A stretch of 64,000 bases of DNA from Marinobacterium rhizophilum (GTDB lineage Bacteria > Pseudomonadota > Gammaproteobacteria > Pseudomonadales > Balneatricaceae): the NCBI RefSeq assembly GCF_024397915.1, contig NZ_CP073347.1, positions 2,542,001-2,606,000 on the forward strand, written 5' to 3'. Shown in pieces: positions 17,516 to 26,942 of the stretch. Every line of letters starts with the position of its first letter. The first letter of the stretch is position 1. The notes beneath the pieces were generated by a model that was not told the origin of the DNA, did not search any database, and saw only the letters and a list, made by a program, of their open reading frames with translations. A program made the translations under genes and the position numbers.

Positions 17516-20161
17516 ATGCCTTTCTTAAGACGCTCTGCTTATAAACTCTCGCTGGCGATTTCATCCGCCTTGTTTGCACAGGTGGCCGCCGCCCAGGCGC
17601 CAGAGGCTTCGGGCTGGGACTGCACCCAGACGGCTCAGGGCCAGTGGGAATGCGGCGCCGGCGCTGCTGACACCTCTGTGCCGACTGCAACTCCCGTGCC
17701 GGCCGCTGCCCCCACGGCCAGCCGTGCGGCGACGACGCCCGAGGCTCCACCTGTCGCTGAGGCACCGCCTGCCGCGGAGACCGCTCCGGTAACGGCTGCG
17801 CCGAATGCCGGCACGCCGCCAGCACAAGCCCCCCAGCCTCCGGCGGAACCTGTTGTCGAGCCGCCCCAGCCATCAGCCGTTGCCGCACCCGCCACGGCAA
17901 CGGCGGCAGACGCGGCAATCGCCCGCGCCCAACGGCAAACCGACAACCCCTACGCCCACCTCGACTGGTACCCCTATGCGCCGGGCGAACACACCGGCCT
18001 CTGTCGCGGACGCTATATCGAACCGGCCATGGACGTGGCCGATGGCGATACGCCCTTCAACCTGCAGCGCGTACTGATCGCCGCGGCCAGCTCCCAGAGT
18101 GAACTCGGTGGCCTGACCCAGCTTGAAGGCGGCGTACAGGTCAATCAGGGCGGGCGGCAGCTGAGCAGCGCCTACGCCGAGTATGACCAGTTCACCCAGC
18201 TGGTGCGCCTTGAGGGCGACGTGCGCTACCGGGAACGCGGCATGCTGCTGGTCAGCGATGCCGCCCAGACCAACCTCAACAACCTGGAAACCATTTTCTC
18301 CCAGTCCGAGTATGTCCTGCACCCGCAGCATATCCGTGGCAACGCCGAGCGTATTCTGCGCCTGGAAGATGGCCGCATTCGCATTGAGGACGGTTCCTAC
18401 ACCCAGTGTGAACCGGGTAACACCAGCTGGCAGCTCGCCGCCGACAGCATCGTGCTGAACCCCAATACCGGCTTTGGCGAAGCCCGCGGTGCCATGCTGG
18501 AAATTCTTGACGTGCCGGTGCTGTACCTGCCGTACTTCTACTTCCCGATCGACGATCGCCGCGTATCCGGTTTTCTGTATCCGGCCATCAGTTATTCCAG
18601 CAGCGAAGGCATCGACATCGCCGCGCCCTACTATTTCAACCTGGCGCCCAATGTCGACGACACCTTCACGCCACGCCTGCTGAGCGAACGCGGGCTGATC
18701 CTGGAAAACGAATTCCGCTACATGAACCGCTGGTCCCAGACCGCCCTGAGCAACGCCGTCCTGATCGACGACGACAAGACCGGTGAAGACCGCTGGCTGC
18801 TGGGGGTCGATCACGAAGGGACACCCTGGACCGGCTGGCAGAGCTACATCGACTACACCGCGGTCAGCGATGTCGACTATTTCGACGACCTGGACCCGAC
18901 CAACCTGGATATCAGCTACGCCAGCCACCTCAACAAGCTCGGCGAGCTGCGCTACGATGCCCGGGACTGGAGTTTTATTGCCCGCACCCACGCCTACCAG
19001 TCCCTCAGCAGCAGCGAGAAGTCGCCCTACCGTCGCTTGCCGCAGTTTCTGTTCGACGGCCGGGTACCGGACCTGGCCGGCGGCCTCGAGGCTGATTACC
19101 AGGCCGAGTACGTGCGTTTTGATCGCGACAGCAGCGATCCACTGCTCAGCCTGGCGGACAAGGTGCAGGGGGATCGCGTGCACCTGAGCCCCGGCATCAG
19201 CCGTCCGCTGGAGCGCAGCTGGGGTTACGTCAAGCCGGAACTGAAGCTCTGGAGCACCCAGTACCAGCTTGACGACCAGCTGGCCGGGCTAGACCAGAAC
19301 CCCAGCATCAACACCCTGATCGCCAGCGTCGATTCCGGCCTGACCTTCGAGCGCCAGGCCAACTTCGAGAACCGCAGCTATACCCAGACGCTGGAACCGC
19401 GCCTGTTCTACCTCTATGTGCCCGAGGAAGACCAGACCGACATCCCGGCGTTCGATACCGCCGAGCTGGATTTCCGTTACGACAGCCTGTTCCGGACCAA
19501 CCGCTTCAGCGGCCGGGACCGCATCGGTGACGCCAACCAGCTCAGCCTGGGGCTGGCCAGCAAGTTCTACGACGACAGCGGCCGCGAGCGCTTTGCCATG
19601 GCACTCGGCCAGGCGTACTACTTCGATGACCGCACCGTGCAGCTCGACAGCACCACCCCTGCGGACACCGAAAGCGTTTCCAACTTCGCCGCCAAGGTCG
19701 ACTGGAGCCTGACGCAGGACCTGCGCCTGAGCCACGACAGCGAGCTGGACAAGGACAGCCTGGACGCCGTGGCGCAGAACTACCGCCTGACCTTCTCGCC
19801 CAGCGACGACCGCCTGGTCTATGCCAGCTACCGCGATCACGAGACCGAACGCCAGCAGGCCGACTTCGGCCTGCGCTGGCCCCTCAACGAGCAGTGGAAC
19901 CTGCTGGCCCGCTGGCGCGAAGACCTGATGGAAGGCGAAACCCTTGACGCCCTGCTGGGCGTGGAATACAAGGACTGCTGCTGGAAGGTGCGCCTGGGCG
20001 TACGCGACTGGGTACGTGACAACGACGGCACCCGCACCTCGGACCAGGCGGTGATGCTGCAGTTCGTACTGCGTGGCCTGGGCTCTGTCGGCGACGACGA
20101 TACCACCCTGTTTATCAGAGAAATTACCGGATTTAACGAGGATAAGGATGAAGAGTTTTAA
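17516..20161 (+). CDS. lptD: LPS-assembly protein LptD
   Basis: Outer-membrane beta-barrel that inserts LPS into the outer leaflet together with LptE. 881 residues. Signal peptide (about 1-26, cleaved near AAAQA), then a Pro/Ala/Thr-rich insert (about 55-140), an OstA/LptA-like jellyroll (about 185-300, with LTQLEGGVQVNQGGRQLSS) and the barrel. Cysteines for the disulfide pattern are present: two near the mature N-terminus (GWDCTQ, QWECGAG), one in YTQCEPG and the adjacent pair in YKDCCWKV. Overlaps surA by 14 bases. The long low-complexity insert is the only unusual part. Confidence 0.96.
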   Translation: MPFLRRSAYKLSLAISSALFAQVAAAQAPEASGWDCTQTAQGQWECGAGAADTSVPTATPVPAAAPTASRAATTPEAPPVAEAPPAAETAPVTAAPNAGTPPAQAPQPPAEPVVEPPQPSAVAAPATATAADAAIARAQRQTDNPYAHLDWYPYAPGEHTGLCRGRYIEPAMDVADGDTPFNLQRVLIAAASSQSELGGLTQLEGGVQVNQGGRQLSSAYAEYDQFTQLVRLEGDVRYRERGMLLVSDAAQTNLNNLETIFSQSEYVLHPQHIRGNAERILRLEDGRIRIEDGSYTQCEPGNTSWQLAADSIVLNPNTGFGEARGAMLEILDVPVLYLPYFYFPIDDRRVSGFLYPAISYSSSEGIDIAAPYYFNLAPNVDDTFTPRLLSERGLILENEFRYMNRWSQTALSNAVLIDDDKTGEDRWLLGVDHEGTPWTGWQSYIDYTAVSDVDYFDDLDPTNLDISYASHLNKLGELRYDARDWSFIARTHAYQSLSSSEKSPYRRLPQFLFDGRVPDLAGGLEADYQAEYVRFDRDSSDPLLSLADKVQGDRVHLSPGISRPLERSWGYVKPELKLWSTQYQLDDQLAGLDQNPSINTLIASVDSGLTFERQANFENRSYTQTLEPRLFYLYVPEEDQTDIPAFDTAELDFRYDSLFRTNRFSGRDRIGDANQLSLGLASKFYDDSGRERFAMALGQAYYFDDRTVQLDSTTPADTESVSNFAAKVDWSLTQDLRLSHDSELDKDSLDAVAQNYRLTFSPSDDRLVYASYRDHETERQQADFGLRWPLNEQWNLLARWREDLMEGETLDALLGVEYKDCCWKVRLGVRDWVRDNDGTRTSDQAVMLQFVLRGLGSVGDDDTTLFIREITGFNEDKDEEF

Positions 20162-21446
20162 GCAATCCCTGCGCCGCTGCGTGCTGCCGCTGCTGTCCGT
20201 GACACTGCTCAGCGCCAGCGCCCAGGCCGAAGTGGTACTGCTCGACCGCATCGTTGCCATCGTTAACGACGACGTGATCATGCAGAGCGAGCTGGAAAAC
20301 CGTACCGCGGTCATTCGTGCCCAGCTGAGCGCCAGCCAGACCCGCCTGCCGTCCGAGGACATCCTCAACCGCCAGGTGCTTGATCGCCTGATCATCGACA
20401 GCATTCAGCTGCAGATCGCCGAGCAGCAGGGCCTGAAAATTTCCGACCGCCAGCTCAACGACACCCTGGAACAGGTGGCCAGCCGCAACGGCATGACCCT
20501 GGCGCAGTTTCGTGAAGCCCTGATTGCCGAAGGCCAGGACTACAACTCGGCGCGCGAGCAGATCCGCGACGAGCTGCTGCTGACCCAGGTCCAACAAAGC
20601 AGCGTCAATCGCCGTATCCGCGTGTCGGAGCAGGAAGTAGAGAACTTCCTCGCCTCCGAAGAGGGTAAGAGCGCCATCAGCCCCGACTACCTGCTCAGCA
20701 ACATCCTGATCGCCATCCCCGAGCAGGCTACGCCCGACATGCTGAGCCAGGCCGAACGCAAGGCGCTGGATATCTTCCAGCAGCTGCGCCAGGGTGCCGA
20801 CTTCGCCGAAACCGCCGTCGCCAACTCCAATGCCCAGAACGCCCTCAATGGCGGCGACCTCGGCTGGCGCAAGGCCTCGGAACTGCCCGAAGTGATCGCC
20901 ACCATCGCCAGCACCCTGGCACCGGGCGATTTCAGCAAGCCGGTCAAGACCTCATCGGGCTACATCATCGTGCAGCTGCGCGACAAGCGTGGTGGCCAGT
21001 CTTCCCTGGTCGAACAAACCCTGGTCAGCCATATCCTGCTCAAGCCCACCGAGATCCGCAGCGAAGCCCAGACCCGCAGCCGTATCGAGGAACTTTCGGT
21101 ACGCCTGCGCAACGGTGAGCCCTTCGACCAGCTGGCCCGCCAGTACAGCGATGATACCGCCAGCGGCTCGCTCGGCGGTGACCTGAGCTGGACCCAGGAT
21201 GGCCAGATGGTGCCCGAGTTCGAACAGGTGATGAAAAACACCGCCACCGGCCAGGTCAGCGACGCCTTCGAGTCCCGCTTCGGCTGGCACATTCTCTGGG
21301 TACGGGATCGTCGAACCCAGGACATGGGCGATGAAATGCGTGAAAACCGTGCCCGTTTCAGCATCCGTCAGCGCAAGTTCAACGAAGAACTGACCACCTG
21401 GCTGCGGGAAATTCGCGCCCAGGCCTATGTCGAGCTGAAAATCTGA
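20148..21446 (+). CDS. surA: Periplasmic chaperone / peptidyl-prolyl isomerase SurA
   Basis: Escorts outer-membrane proteins, including LptD, through the periplasm. I start it at the ATG at 20148 (MKSFKQSL...), which gives a signal peptide ending in SASAQA; the longer open frame upstream lies inside lptD. 432 residues: SurA N-domain (VVLLDRIVAIVNDDVIMQSE), then two parvulin domains, the first around GGDLGWRKASELPE and the second around LGGDLSWTQDGQMVPEFE, and a C-terminal helix. Second gene of the operon. Confidence 0.96.
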   Translation: MKSFKQSLRRCVLPLLSVTLLSASAQAEVVLLDRIVAIVNDDVIMQSELENRTAVIRAQLSASQTRLPSEDILNRQVLDRLIIDSIQLQIAEQQGLKISDRQLNDTLEQVASRNGMTLAQFREALIAEGQDYNSAREQIRDELLLTQVQQSSVNRRIRVSEQEVENFLASEEGKSAISPDYLLSNILIAIPEQATPDMLSQAERKALDIFQQLRQGADFAETAVANSNAQNALNGGDLGWRKASELPEVIATIASTLAPGDFSKPVKTSSGYIIVQLRDKRGGQSSLVEQTLVSHILLKPTEIRSEAQTRSRIEELSVRLRNGEPFDQLARQYSDDTASGSLGGDLSWTQDGQMVPEFEQVMKNTATGQVSDAFESRFGWHILWVRDRRTQDMGDEMRENRARFSIRQRKFNEELTTWLREIRAQAYVELKI

Positions 21447-21457
21447 GGACGCCATCC

Positions 21458-22477
21458 GTGAAATCCCAGACACAGCCGCTGCGACGCCTGGCGATCACGC
21501 CGGGCGAGCCTGCGGGCATAGGCCCGGACCTGTGCATCCAGATCGCGCAACAGGGCCACCCCCATGAGCTGGTCGCCGTGTGTGACCCGGAGCTTCTGCG
21601 CCAGCGGGCCGAACAGCTGCACCTGCCGCTGAGCATCGAGCTGCTCGACCCGGCCGCAGCCCCGGGGCCAAGCCTGGCCCGCACGCTCAAGGTACTGCCC
21701 GTGCCGCTGGCCGCCACGGCCAGGGCCGGCCAGCTCGACACCCGCAATGCCGCCTACGTGCTGCAGACCCTGGAAATAGCCACCCGCGGCTGCCAGCAAG
21801 GCCTGTTCGATGCGCTGATCACGGCCCCGGTACACAAGGGTGTGATCAACGATGCCGGCGTGCCTTTCAGCGGTCACACCGAACTGCTGGAACAGCTCAC
21901 CGGCAGCGACAAGGTCGTGATGATGCTGGCCACCGAGGGGCTGCGCGTCGCCCTGGCCACGACCCACCTGCCGCTGCGCGCTGTGGCCGATGCCATTACC
22001 GCGCCGCTGCTGGAACAGGTACTGCAGGTACTGCACGGCGAACTGGTGCACTCCTTCGGCATTGCCGACCCCCGTATCCTCGTGGCCGGCCTTAATCCCC
22101 ACGCCGGTGAAGGCGGCCACCTGGGACACGAAGAAATCGACACCATCGAACCTGTGCTGCAACGCCTGCGGCAGCAGGGCATGCGCCTGAGCGGCCCGCT
22201 GCCGGCCGACACCCTGTTCAACGAGAAATACCTGAGCCAGGCCGACGCCGTGCTGGCGATGTACCACGACCAGGGGCTGCCCGTGCTCAAGTACAAGGGT
22301 TTCGGCAATGCCGTCAACATTACCCTGGGGATGCCAATCATCCGCACCTCCGTTGATCATGGTACCGCCCTGGACCTGGCTGGCACCGGCAGTGCCGACT
22401 GCGGCAGCCTCAAGGCCGCCATCGACTGCGCCGCACTCATGGCCAGCCACCGCCATCTACCCCCTGAGGATTCATGA
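21458..22477 (+). CDS. pdxA: 4-hydroxythreonine-4-phosphate dehydrogenase
   Basis: Oxidises 4-phosphohydroxy-L-threonine in pyridoxal phosphate biosynthesis. 339 residues with ITPGEPAGIGPDL at the N-terminus, metal-binding His in SGHTELLEQL, and YHDQGLPVLKYKGF plus IIRTSVDHGTALD near the C-terminus. GTG start at 21458, 11 bases after surA. The stop overlaps the rsmA ATG (ATGA). Confidence 0.96.
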   Translation: MKSQTQPLRRLAITPGEPAGIGPDLCIQIAQQGHPHELVAVCDPELLRQRAEQLHLPLSIELLDPAAAPGPSLARTLKVLPVPLAATARAGQLDTRNAAYVLQTLEIATRGCQQGLFDALITAPVHKGVINDAGVPFSGHTELLEQLTGSDKVVMMLATEGLRVALATTHLPLRAVADAITAPLLEQVLQVLHGELVHSFGIADPRILVAGLNPHAGEGGHLGHEEIDTIEPVLQRLRQQGMRLSGPLPADTLFNEKYLSQADAVLAMYHDQGLPVLKYKGFGNAVNITLGMPIIRTSVDHGTALDLAGTGSADCGSLKAAIDCAALMASHRHLPPEDS

Positions 22478-23298
22478 GCAAAAAACCCGTCGGTCACAAG
22501 GCCCGCAAACGATTTGGCCAGAACTTCCTGCACGATCAGGGCATCATCCGCCAGATCATCCGCTCGATCTCCCCACGGGAAGATCAGCACATGGTGGAAA
22601 TCGGCCCGGGCCTTGGCGCCCTGACCGAAGAACTGCTGGCCGAAGCCAAGGCGCTGGACGCCATTGAGCTGGATCGCGACCTGATCCCCATTTTGCGCAC
22701 CAAGTTTTTCAACTACGAAGAGCGCTTTCGCATCTTCGAAACCGATGCCCTCAAGTTCGATTTTAACGAGCTGTGCACCGATGGCCGCCCCCTGCGCGTG
22801 GTGGGCAACCTGCCCTACAACATATCCACGCCGCTGATCTTTCACCTGCTGAGCCAGTCCGGGCTGATTCAGGACATGCACTTCATGCTGCAAAAGGAAG
22901 TGGTCGATCGCCTGGCCGCGGAACCCGGCACCAGCGACTACGGTCGCCTGGGTATCATGACCCAGTACTTCTGCAAGGTGGAGCCGCTGTTCGTGGTGCC
23001 ACCGGGGGCCTTCAACCCCGCGCCCAAGGTGGATTCGGCCATCGTGCGCCTTACGCCATACAAGGAACTGCCGCACCCGGCCATCAGCGAGCGCATGCTG
23101 CAGGACGTGCTTCGCACCGCCTTCAGCATGCGCCGCAAGACCCTGCGCAACAACCTGCGTACCCTGCTGGATGCCGACGCCCTGACGGCCCTTGAAATCG
23201 ACCCGGGCCTGCGTCCGGAGCGGCTTACGCTGGCAGAATTTGTTAGAATCAGCGACTACCTCAGCAGCAACACATCGGAACATCATGGAACCGAGTAA
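22474..23298 (+). CDS. rsmA: 16S rRNA dimethyladenosine transferase (KsgA/RsmA)
   Basis: Dimethylates two adjacent adenines near the 3' end of 16S rRNA during 30S maturation. 274 residues. SAM-binding motif I VEIGPGLGALTEELL, motif IV VVGNLPYNISTPLIFHLL with the catalytic NLPY, and FNPAPKVDSAIVRL. N-terminal ARKRFGQNFLHD is characteristic. Starts inside the pdxA stop and runs 14 bases into apaG. Confidence 0.97.
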   Translation: MSKKPVGHKARKRFGQNFLHDQGIIRQIIRSISPREDQHMVEIGPGLGALTEELLAEAKALDAIELDRDLIPILRTKFFNYEERFRIFETDALKFDFNELCTDGRPLRVVGNLPYNISTPLIFHLLSQSGLIQDMHFMLQKEVVDRLAAEPGTSDYGRLGIMTQYFCKVEPLFVVPPGAFNPAPKVDSAIVRLTPYKELPHPAISERMLQDVLRTAFSMRRKTLRNNLRTLLDADALTALEIDPGLRPERLTLAEFVRISDYLSSNTSEHHGTE

Positions 23299-23671
23299 AT
23301 TGGGTGATAACGTCCAGATCGACGTCAAGACAAACTACCTCAGCGAGCAATCGGATCCCGACAGCAAGCGCTTTGTCTTTTCCTACAACATCACCATCAC
23401 CAATCACGGCGCGCACAGCATTCAGTTGCTGAGCCGCCGCTGGCTGATTACCGACGGTAACGAACATGTGCAAGAAGTGGCCGGTGAAGGCGTTGTCGGC
23501 GAGCAGCCGCTGATCGAACCCGGTGCCAGCTACAGCTACACCAGCGGCACGGTGCTGGCGACCCACGTCGGCAGCATGCAGGGGCACTACCACATGCGCA
23601 GCAATGACGGCCACGAGTTCGACGCCCCCATTGTTCCCTTTACCCTCGCGCAGCCCAACGCGCTGCACTGA
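23285..23671 (+). CDS. apaG: ApaG protein
   Basis: Small single-domain protein (128 residues) with a fibronectin-III-like fold, usually encoded between rsmA and apaH. I start it at the ATG at 23285 (MEPSKLGDNVQIDVKT). Family blocks: RFVFSYNITITNHG, VQLLSRRWLITDG-like segment and the Gly-rich GVVGEQPLIEPGASYSYTSG. Biochemical role not established. Confidence 0.94.
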   Translation: MEPSKLGDNVQIDVKTNYLSEQSDPDSKRFVFSYNITITNHGAHSIQLLSRRWLITDGNEHVQEVAGEGVVGEQPLIEPGASYSYTSGTVLATHVGSMQGHYHMRSNDGHEFDAPIVPFTLAQPNALH

Positions 23672-23681
23672 GTCGCACGCC

Positions 23682-24539
23682 GTGGCCACCTACGCAATCG
23701 GCGACATCCAGGGCTGCTTCGATCAGCTGCAGAGCCTGCTCGAATGCGTAGGCTTTGGCGACAGCGACCAGCTCTGGCTGGCCGGCGACCTGGTCAACCG
23801 TGGCCCCAAATCCCTGGAAACGCTGCGCTTTGTGCGCAGCCTGGGGAGCCGCGCCCGGGTGGTACTGGGCAACCACGACCTGCACCTGCTGGCCATTCAC
23901 TACGGCATTACCCAGCCCAGGCGCAGTGACACCCTGGGACCGATCCTCGAGGCACCTGATCGCGACGAACTGATGCAGTGGCTGATGCAGCAGCCACTGC
24001 TGGTGCACGATGCACAGCTCGATTACGTGATGGTGCATGCGGGCATCCCCCCGGACTGGTCACTCAAGCAAGCCAGAAACCGCGCCCGGGAAGTGGAAAC
24101 CGTACTGCAAGGCCCCGATGCCAAAACCTTTTTCCAGCACATGTACGGCAATACGCCGGATCGCTGGAGCAAGGAGCTGGAGGGCTGGGATCGCCTGCGC
24201 GTCATCACCAATTACCTGACCCGCATGCGCTTTTGCGATGACCGGGGTCGGCTCGATTTTGCCGCCAAGGGTGGCCTCGAGACCCAGCCCAGCGGCTTTC
24301 TGCCCTGGTACAGCCATCCGCGCCGGGCAAGCGAGGCGCGCATTATCTTCGGCCACTGGGCCGCGCTCGAAGGCGGCCTGCAGCACCCCAAGCTGTTCTC
24401 GCTGGACACCGGCTGCGTCTGGGGCAACCGCCTCACCGCCATGCGGCTTGAAGATCAGCGCTATTACGCCTGCGATTGCAGCGCTAACCGCAGGCCCAAA
24501 TCCGGCACTGCCAAGACAAAGGTACTCTCCAATGGATGA
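23682..24539 (+). CDS. apaH: Symmetrical Ap4A hydrolase
   Basis: Cleaves diadenosine tetraphosphate to two ADP and can remove Np4 caps from RNA. Start is the GTG at 23682 (reads (M)ATYAIGDIQGC), ten bases after apaG; a longer frame upstream lies in apaG. 285 residues. Metallophosphatase motifs: GDIQGCFDQL, LAGDLVNRGP, VLGNHDLHLLA, and later YSHPRRASEARIIFGHW. Overlaps glpE by eight bases. Confidence 0.95.
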   Translation: MATYAIGDIQGCFDQLQSLLECVGFGDSDQLWLAGDLVNRGPKSLETLRFVRSLGSRARVVLGNHDLHLLAIHYGITQPRRSDTLGPILEAPDRDELMQWLMQQPLLVHDAQLDYVMVHAGIPPDWSLKQARNRAREVETVLQGPDAKTFFQHMYGNTPDRWSKELEGWDRLRVITNYLTRMRFCDDRGRLDFAAKGGLETQPSGFLPWYSHPRRASEARIIFGHWAALEGGLQHPKLFSLDTGCVWGNRLTAMRLEDQRYYACDCSANRRPKSGTAKTKVLSNG

Positions 24540-24849
24540 ATTCAAATGCATCTCGGGACAGGAAGCCCTGGCCCTGATCGAACAGGGCGCCACCGTCGCC
24601 GATATCCGCGATCCGGACAGCTTTGCCCAGAACCACATCACCAACGCGGTACACCTCAATAACGAGAATTTGCAGGACTTCATCCGTGACAGCGACATGG
24701 ACAAGCCGCTGATCGTCTGCTGCTACCACGGTTTCAGCAGCCAGAATGCCGCCGGCCAGCTGGCCCACGTGGGGTTCGACGCGGTTTACAGTCTCAATGG
24801 CGGCTTTGAGGCCTGGCAGGCGGAACATCCGGACAAGTGCAGCCGCTGA
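24532..24849 (+). CDS. glpE: Thiosulfate sulfurtransferase GlpE (single-domain rhodanese)
   Basis: Transfers sulfur from thiosulfate to an acceptor such as cyanide or thioredoxin. 105 residues from the ATG at 24532 (MDEFKCIS), which lies inside the end of apaH. Active-site loop VCCYHGFSSQNAA with the catalytic Cys; upstream DIRDPDSFAQNHI and downstream YSLNGGFEAWQ are typical. The stop overlaps the cca start (TGATG). Confidence 0.93.
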   Translation: MDEFKCISGQEALALIEQGATVADIRDPDSFAQNHITNAVHLNNENLQDFIRDSDMDKPLIVCCYHGFSSQNAAGQLAHVGFDAVYSLNGGFEAWQAEHPDKCSR

Positions 24850-26015
24850 TGCAAATCTACCTGGTGGGCGGCGCCGTGCGCGACCGGTTGCTCGGCCACC
24901 CGGTCTATGATCGCGACTGGGTGGTTGTCGGCGCCAGCGCCGAACAGATGATCGCCCAGGGTTACAAGCCCGTTGGCGCCGACTTTCCGGTGTTTATCCA
25001 TCCCGACAGCGGCGAGGAATACGCCCTGGCCCGTACCGAGCGCAAGTCCGGCCACGGCTATGGCGGCTTTGTGTATCACGCCAGCCCCGATGTCACCCTG
25101 GAGCAGGACCTGCTGCGCCGCGACCTCAGCATCAACGCCATGGCCGAGGCCGCCGACGGCAGCCTGACCGACCCCTATGGCGGTCAGCAGGATCTCGAGA
25201 ACCGGATCCTGCGCCACGTGTCTCCCGCCTTTGCCGAAGACCCGCTGCGCGTGCTGCGCGTGGCCCGATTTGCCGCCCGCTATGCCTGTCGCGGCTTTCG
25301 GGTCGCCGACGAAACCCTGGCACTGATGCGAGAGTTATCCACAGGTGGCGAGCTGGGTTATCTGAGCGCGGAACGCATCTGGCAGGAATTTGACCGGGCC
25401 CTGGGCGAGCCCAGCCCCGGTGTCTTTATCGATGTTCTGCAGGACTGTGGCGCCCTGGCAGTGCTGTTCGACGAGTTCTCAGCGCTGCAGCAGAGCCCTG
25501 AATGGCCTGCACTGGCCGCGGGCCTGCCGGCACTGCAGCACAACTGCGAGCGTTTTGCGGTGCTGTGTTGCGCCGCACTGCAGCACAGCCATCAGCACGA
25601 TACGCAGGCAGCCCCGGCAACACAGGACGCCCCGCTGCGCGAGCAGATCGAAGCCCTCTGCCTGCGACTGAAAACACCGCGACTTTACCGGGACCAGGCG
25701 CTACTGGTGTGCAGCCAGCAGGCCAGCCTGTTTCGGCTGGCAGCAGCAGACGGCGATACCCGCCTGGGCGTTGCCAGCGGTCTTGACCTGTTGCGCCGCC
25801 CCGAGCGCATACCGAGCCTCGCGCGCTGCTTCGACAGCCTGGCGACCTGGCTCGATTTCGACGTCCCGCCCGCACTGCATACGCTGCAGGCACTGCAAGG
25901 CGCTCTCACCGCAACGACACCAGCGCAACTGATGCAGCAGGGTTTCAAGGGGAAAGCCCTGGGGGAGGAGCTCAAACGGCGCCAGCGCGAAGCCTGCGCC
26001 CGGCTCACACTGTAA
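24849..26015 (+). CDS. cca: tRNA nucleotidyltransferase (CCA-adding enzyme), HD motif lost
   Basis: Builds and repairs the 3'-CCA end of tRNA. 388 residues starting at the ATG at 24849. Head-domain motifs are intact: LVGGAVRDRLLG and the metal-binding DRDWVVVGA; neck motifs RRDLSINAMA and DPLRVLRVARFAARY are clear. The C-terminal part aligns by eye to the HD phosphohydrolase region of multifunctional Cca, but where that enzyme has LCHDLGK this one has LCCAALQ, so phosphatase/phosphodiesterase activity is probably absent. Last gene of the lptD operon. Confidence 0.93.
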   Translation: MQIYLVGGAVRDRLLGHPVYDRDWVVVGASAEQMIAQGYKPVGADFPVFIHPDSGEEYALARTERKSGHGYGGFVYHASPDVTLEQDLLRRDLSINAMAEAADGSLTDPYGGQQDLENRILRHVSPAFAEDPLRVLRVARFAARYACRGFRVADETLALMRELSTGGELGYLSAERIWQEFDRALGEPSPGVFIDVLQDCGALAVLFDEFSALQQSPEWPALAAGLPALQHNCERFAVLCCAALQHSHQHDTQAAPATQDAPLREQIEALCLRLKTPRLYRDQALLVCSQQASLFRLAAADGDTRLGVASGLDLLRRPERIPSLARCFDSLATWLDFDVPPALHTLQALQGALTATTPAQLMQQGFKGKALGEELKRRQREACARLTL

Positions 26016-26036
26016 GCCCAGGCCGCAGGTGCGCTG

Positions 26037-26549
26037 TCAGGCTTTGGAGAACGCACGCCCCTGCCAGCTGAAATCCACCGCCCAGAGGCGCTGCTTCTGC
26101 TTGTCGTAGCCTTGCCAGAGTGCGGCATAGGACACACCAGTCTCCGGGTGCAGAACATCCGGCGCAATTTGTGCCAGCGGCTGCAGCACAAAGGCATTGA
26201 ACAGGATTTCCGCCCGGGGCAGCTCGACACCATCGATGCGACCACAGCTGTCGTCGTAGGTCAGGATATCGATATCCAGGGTACGGCCACTGAACTTGGG
26301 CCCCTGGCGACAGCGCCCGTTGCGATCTTCAATCGCCTTGAGCTGGCGCGACAACTCCCCCACCGGCAACGCGGTTTCGAACCCCGCCACCAGGTTGTAG
26401 AAGTGATCACCGGCAAAGCCGACCGCTTCGCTCTCGAACACCGACGACAACATCAGCTCGCCGAACGACTGTGCCAGCCCGTCCAGCCCGGCAGTAATAT
26501 TGCGTTCACGCTCGATATTGCTGCCGATACTGACATAGACCCGTGCCAT
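26037..26549 (-). CDS. folK: 2-amino-4-hydroxy-6-hydroxymethyldihydropteridine pyrophosphokinase
   Basis: HPPK of folate biosynthesis, transferring pyrophosphate from ATP to 6-hydroxymethyl-dihydropterin. 170 residues. N-terminal VYVSIGSNIERERNI and the signature RTLDIDILTYDD with the magnesium aspartates. Convergent with cca, with 21 bases between the stops. The ATG overlaps the folB stop by one base. Confidence 0.94.
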   Translation of the reverse strand: MARVYVSIGSNIERERNITAGLDGLAQSFGELMLSSVFESEAVGFAGDHFYNLVAGFETALPVGELSRQLKAIEDRNGRCRQGPKFSGRTLDIDILTYDDSCGRIDGVELPRAEILFNAFVLQPLAQIAPDVLHPETGVSYAALWQGYDKQKQRLWAVDFSWQGRAFSKA

Positions 26550-26905
26550 CAGAAGGCTTCCCCGCGCTCGATCAGTACGCCGACATCCCGCGCTCCGCGT
26601 ATCGCTCCGGGCTTGCCCAGACGCAGCCGCAGCCAGCGCACGCCAAATTCCAGCATCACCAGCTGGGCGATTTCTTCGGCCATGGTTTCGACCAGCAGGA
26701 ACTCGCTACCTTCAATAAAGGTAATCAGCCGCTTGGACACCGCCTTGTAGTTCAGCGTGTTCTCGATATCCTCGGTGGCCGCGGCCTCACGAATATCCGT
26801 ACCCATCTCCAGATCAAGACTTACCGCCTGGCGCACTTCGCGTTCCCAGTCGTAAATCCCGATCACGGTCTGCACCTGCAGCTCGCGTATGTAAACTATA
26901 TCCAC
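26549..26905 (-). CDS. folB: Dihydroneopterin aldolase
   Basis: Converts dihydroneopterin to 6-hydroxymethyl-dihydropterin, the substrate of FolK. 118 residues: (M)DIVYIRELQVQTVIGIYDWER, seen as IRELQVQTVIGIYDWER, and VETMAEEIAQLV with the catalytic Glu region. The start is a GTG at 26905; the preceding in-frame codon is TAA, so it cannot start further upstream. This GTG and the next 11 bases form one copy of the 14-bp direct repeat bounding the integrated element. The coding sequence is whole, but its 5' flank now belongs to the element. A possible AAGG ribosome site sits unusually far upstream, about 14 bases. Confidence 0.93.
   Translation of the reverse strand: MDIVYIRELQVQTVIGIYDWEREVRQAVSLDLEMGTDIREAAATEDIENTLNYKAVSKRLITFIEGSEFLLVETMAEEIAQLVMLEFGVRWLRLRLGKPGAIRGARDVGVLIERGEAF
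26892..26905. repeat. Attachment-site core (att), folB side
   Basis: TAAACTATATCCAC, repeated identically at 30581-30594. On the minus strand it reads GTGGATATAGTTTA, the start codon and first codons of folB. It lies 37 bases beyond the end of the integrase gene, the expected place for an att site. Confidence 0.75.
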
Positions 26906-26942
26906 TTAAGTACCATTAACCTTTTGATATAACAGCAAATAA

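Noticed and set aside
746..26905. Many long open frames on the opposite strand of clear genes, for example opposite the TRAP permease, trpE, the ETF genes and lptD
   Set aside because: They mirror real genes in GC-rich DNA, lack family similarity and are rich in His, Arg, Gln and Ala. They are shadows.
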